Assembly: GCA_025800435.1 (NCBI GenBank)
Contig: JAOXRV010000005.1
Span: 1-8,483 of the forward strand
Reading direction: 5' to 3'
Length of the DNA: 8,483 nucleotides
DNA from: Cellvibrionaceae bacterium
GTDB taxonomy: Bacteria > Pseudomonadota > Gammaproteobacteria > Pseudomonadales > Cellvibrionaceae
Of the stretch, positions 6,742 through 8,483 are shown piece by piece. Numbering within the stretch: position 1 is the stretch's first letter; the number at the start of each line of letters is the position of its first letter. Below the pieces are notes generated by a model. The model searched no databases, was not told where the DNA came from, and worked only from the letters and a program-made list of their open reading frames with translations. The translations under genes and the position numbers were made by a program.

Positions 6742-8483
6742 ATGGATAACATCGAAACAATATTACCAACGCAGCTACCCCTTTACTATCGGTACTGGGG
6801 CAAAAGCGGCCAAGACAAACACCATCTACTGGTATATCACAGCCTTGATGTAGCTGCGGTAGGCTATTGCTTACTAGACCCGAACCGCCAACGTGGCCCG
6901 AGCCTGGCCGCACGCTTGGGGGTTTGCAGCAGTTGGCTACGAGACCTGTTCAGCTTTTGCCTGATGCTGCATGACCTAGGCAAATTTACCCATGGCTTTC
7001 AAAGCCTGTGGCCAAATCAGGCCGAAAACCTAATTAAACCAAGTGCCAACTATGACTATGTGAGACACGACGTACTCGGCATGGGGCTCTGGACCAAGGT
7101 TCTAAAAGCCAAGCTAACAGACCTTATTGGCACAGAGCATTGCACATTACTGATGCCCTGGCTAAGTATTGTGTTTGCGCACCACGGGCAACCGATAGAG
7201 CCGAGCAAGGCAAGGCAATCCATTCGTAAAAACAGCGAAGAGCTGGACGAGCAGGCGGCGGAACAATTTGTCCGAGAAATAATTAAGCACTGGATGCCAA
7301 ACCTAGAACCGCTAAATAATATCGACGCCAAGGCCTTTAAGCTGGCCTCATGGCAGCTGGCAGGTATCGCTGTAATCGCTGACTGGCTAGGCTCAAACCA
7401 AGAGTATTTTAACTATCACAGCTGCGGCTACACATTAATGGACTACTGGCGTCGCATAGCCCTGCCGAACGCCATTAGCACTCTAAAAAACGATGCCTTT
7501 GTTACCAAGCATCCTAGCGTATTTAACTCGATCAACGATCAATTTCCTTTTATTACCGACGCCACTGCAACACCGCTACAGCAATATGCACAGCAGCAAG
7601 AAATCGCTACCGGCCCACAGCTTTTTATATTGGAAGACGTAACCGGCGCCGGCAAAACAGAGGCTGCCATGGTGTTACTGCACCGGCTTATGGCCCAGGG
7701 CCTGGCCCAAGGTGCCTACATTGGACTGCCAACCATGGCAACCGCCAACAGCATGTACCAGCGCCTTAGCCGAAGCTACCGCAAGCTTTACAGCGATAGT
7801 GACACGCCATCACTTGTGTTGGCCCATGGCGCAAGTCAACAAACCAAAGCATTCACCGATTCCATTGCCCTGCAAGAGCAAGTCGCCGACCGCAACTATA
7901 ACCAGCAAGATAATACCGCAACTGCCTACTGTAATGCCTGGCTCACCGATAATCGCAAAAAGGCTCTACTTGCCGATATTGGTGTAGGCACAATTGACCA
8001 GGCTTTACTCAGTATTCTGCCGGCCCGCCACCAGTCTCTCAGGCTTCTAGGGCTAGCCAACAAGGTGCTAGTAGTGGACGAAGTGCACGCTTTTGATGAT
8101 TACATGAAGACCCTACTCGAACAGGCGCTGAAATTCCATAGTGCGCAAGGGGGTAGCGCCATATTGCTTTCAGCCACGCTGCCGCGACACTATCGGCAAG
8201 ACTTTATTACGGCTTTTAGCAAGGGGCTCGCGGATGACAACCACAGCGCCACCCCTCATATATGCAAAAACTTTGAGTACCCTCTAGCCACGCAGTGCTT
8301 TGGCCAAGGGGTAAGCGAAACCCACATAGAAACTAAAAAAAGCGTCAAGCGCAGAGTTATCACAAAAAGAATAGACAGTGAGGCTGCTGCTATCAAAATA
8401 ATCAAATCGGCAGTCGCCGACGGCAAGTGTGTCTGTTGGATCCGTAACACAGTAGACAGTGCCTATGCTGCCTACAGCCAACT
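6742..8483 (+). CDS. cas3: CRISPR-associated nuclease-helicase Cas3, type I-E-like, 3' end outside window
   Basis: Cas3 is recruited by Cascade after target recognition, nicks the displaced strand and degrades DNA processively while translocating. The 580 visible residues hold the complete HD nuclease and the first RecA-like domain. HD residues: H33, H77-D78, K81, H109, H147-H148 and D214 in ADWLGSN. Helicase motifs: Walker A TGAGKTE (301-307), LPTMATA (329-335), DEVH (446-449) followed by AFDDYM, and SAT (477-479). The order, spacing and phrases such as YWGKS, HLLVYHSLDVAAV, HDLGKF, VGTIDQALLSILP and DEVHAFD closely follow E. coli Cas3, which has D75, K320 and D452 at the equivalent places. 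This favours type I-E; I-C or a relative is not excluded without the neighbouring Cascade genes. The segment before Walker A reads EDVTGAGKTE instead of the E. coli EAPTGSGKTE. The C-terminal helicase lobe lies outside the window. ATGTAATG at the start places a dead ATG-TAA just before the true ATG, and the ribosome site is poor. Confidence 0.95.
   Translation, partial: MDNIETILPTQLPLYYRYWGKSGQDKHHLLVYHSLDVAAVGYCLLDPNRQRGPSLAARLGVCSSWLRDLFSFCLMLHDLGKFTHGFQSLWPNQAENLIKPSANYDYVRHDVLGMGLWTKVLKAKLTDLIGTEHCTLLMPWLSIVFAHHGQPIEPSKARQSIRKNSEELDEQAAEQFVREIIKHWMPNLEPLNNIDAKAFKLASWQLAGIAVIADWLGSNQEYFNYHSCGYTLMDYWRRIALPNAISTLKNDAFVTKHPSVFNSINDQFPFITDATATPLQQYAQQQEIATGPQLFILEDVTGAGKTEAAMVLLHRLMAQGLAQGAYIGLPTMATANSMYQRLSRSYRKLYSDSDTPSLVLAHGASQQTKAFTDSIALQEQVADRNYNQQDNTATAYCNAWLTDNRKKALLADIGVGTIDQALLSILPARHQSLRLLGLANKVLVVDEVHAFDDYMKTLLEQALKFHSAQGGSAILLSATLPRHYRQDFITAFSKGLADDNHSATPHICKNFEYPLATQCFGQGVSETHIETKKSVKRRVITKRIDSEAAAIKIIKSAVADGKCVCWIRNTVDSAYAAYSQ

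Noticed and set aside
7056..7331. A minus-strand 91-residue frame within cas3, and a plus-strand frame at 7712-7987.
   Set aside because: Both overlap the conserved Cas3 HD and helicase motifs in other frames and have no recognisable features.

Overview
The window looks like part of a gammaproteobacterial chromosome, probably from a marine or free-living lineage. The evidence is a type Vb secretion pair with an extended signal peptide, a PchR-like AraC regulator and an Escherichia coli-like Cas3. The genus cannot be fixed from sequence alone. About 95% of the window is explained by five protein genes; the two outermost run off the window edges. No tRNA, rRNA, insertion sequence or CRISPR array was seen.

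Left part (1-4310, minus strand): a two-partner secretion operon in the order tpsB then tpsA. TpsB (4310-2526) is a complete outer-membrane transporter with signal peptide, two POTRA domains and an Omp85-type beta-barrel. Fifty bases downstream begins a large FHA-like exoprotein, TpsA (2475 to beyond base 1). It has an ESPR-type signal, a TPS secretion domain and a beta-helix region. It then enters a very glycine-rich domain, with runs of up to nine Gly, that resembles the poly-glycine domains of ALK/LTK and of phage adhesins. The reading frame is open at the window edge, so the C-terminus is not visible.

Middle (4311-4525): a divergent intergenic region rich in dyad symmetry. A 48-bp inverted repeat lies just upstream of tpsB, with a Shine-Dalgarno-like AGGGGAG in its loop. 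A second hairpin lies beside it, and an A/T dyad and a short direct repeat lie nearer the regulator. A PchR/AraC-family regulator (4526-5518, plus) is transcribed away from the TPS operon and is a natural candidate to control it.

Right part (5519-8483, plus strand): after a strong hairpin that probably ends the AraC transcript comes an HTH-WYL regulator (5642-6622). It is followed, after a 119-bp spacer holding another inverted repeat, by cas3 (6742 to beyond 8483). Cas3 has an N-terminal HD nuclease and the first half of the helicase (Walker A, DEVH, SAT). It closely matches the type I-E layout. The right edge is therefore probably the start of a type I CRISPR-Cas operon with a WYL regulator at its head; the Cascade genes, cas1/cas2 and the array would lie outside the window.

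The most unusual parts are the poly-glycine module inside a TPS exoprotein, the structured leader of tpsB, and the shared GATTAC/GTAATC dyads flanking the WYL regulator.
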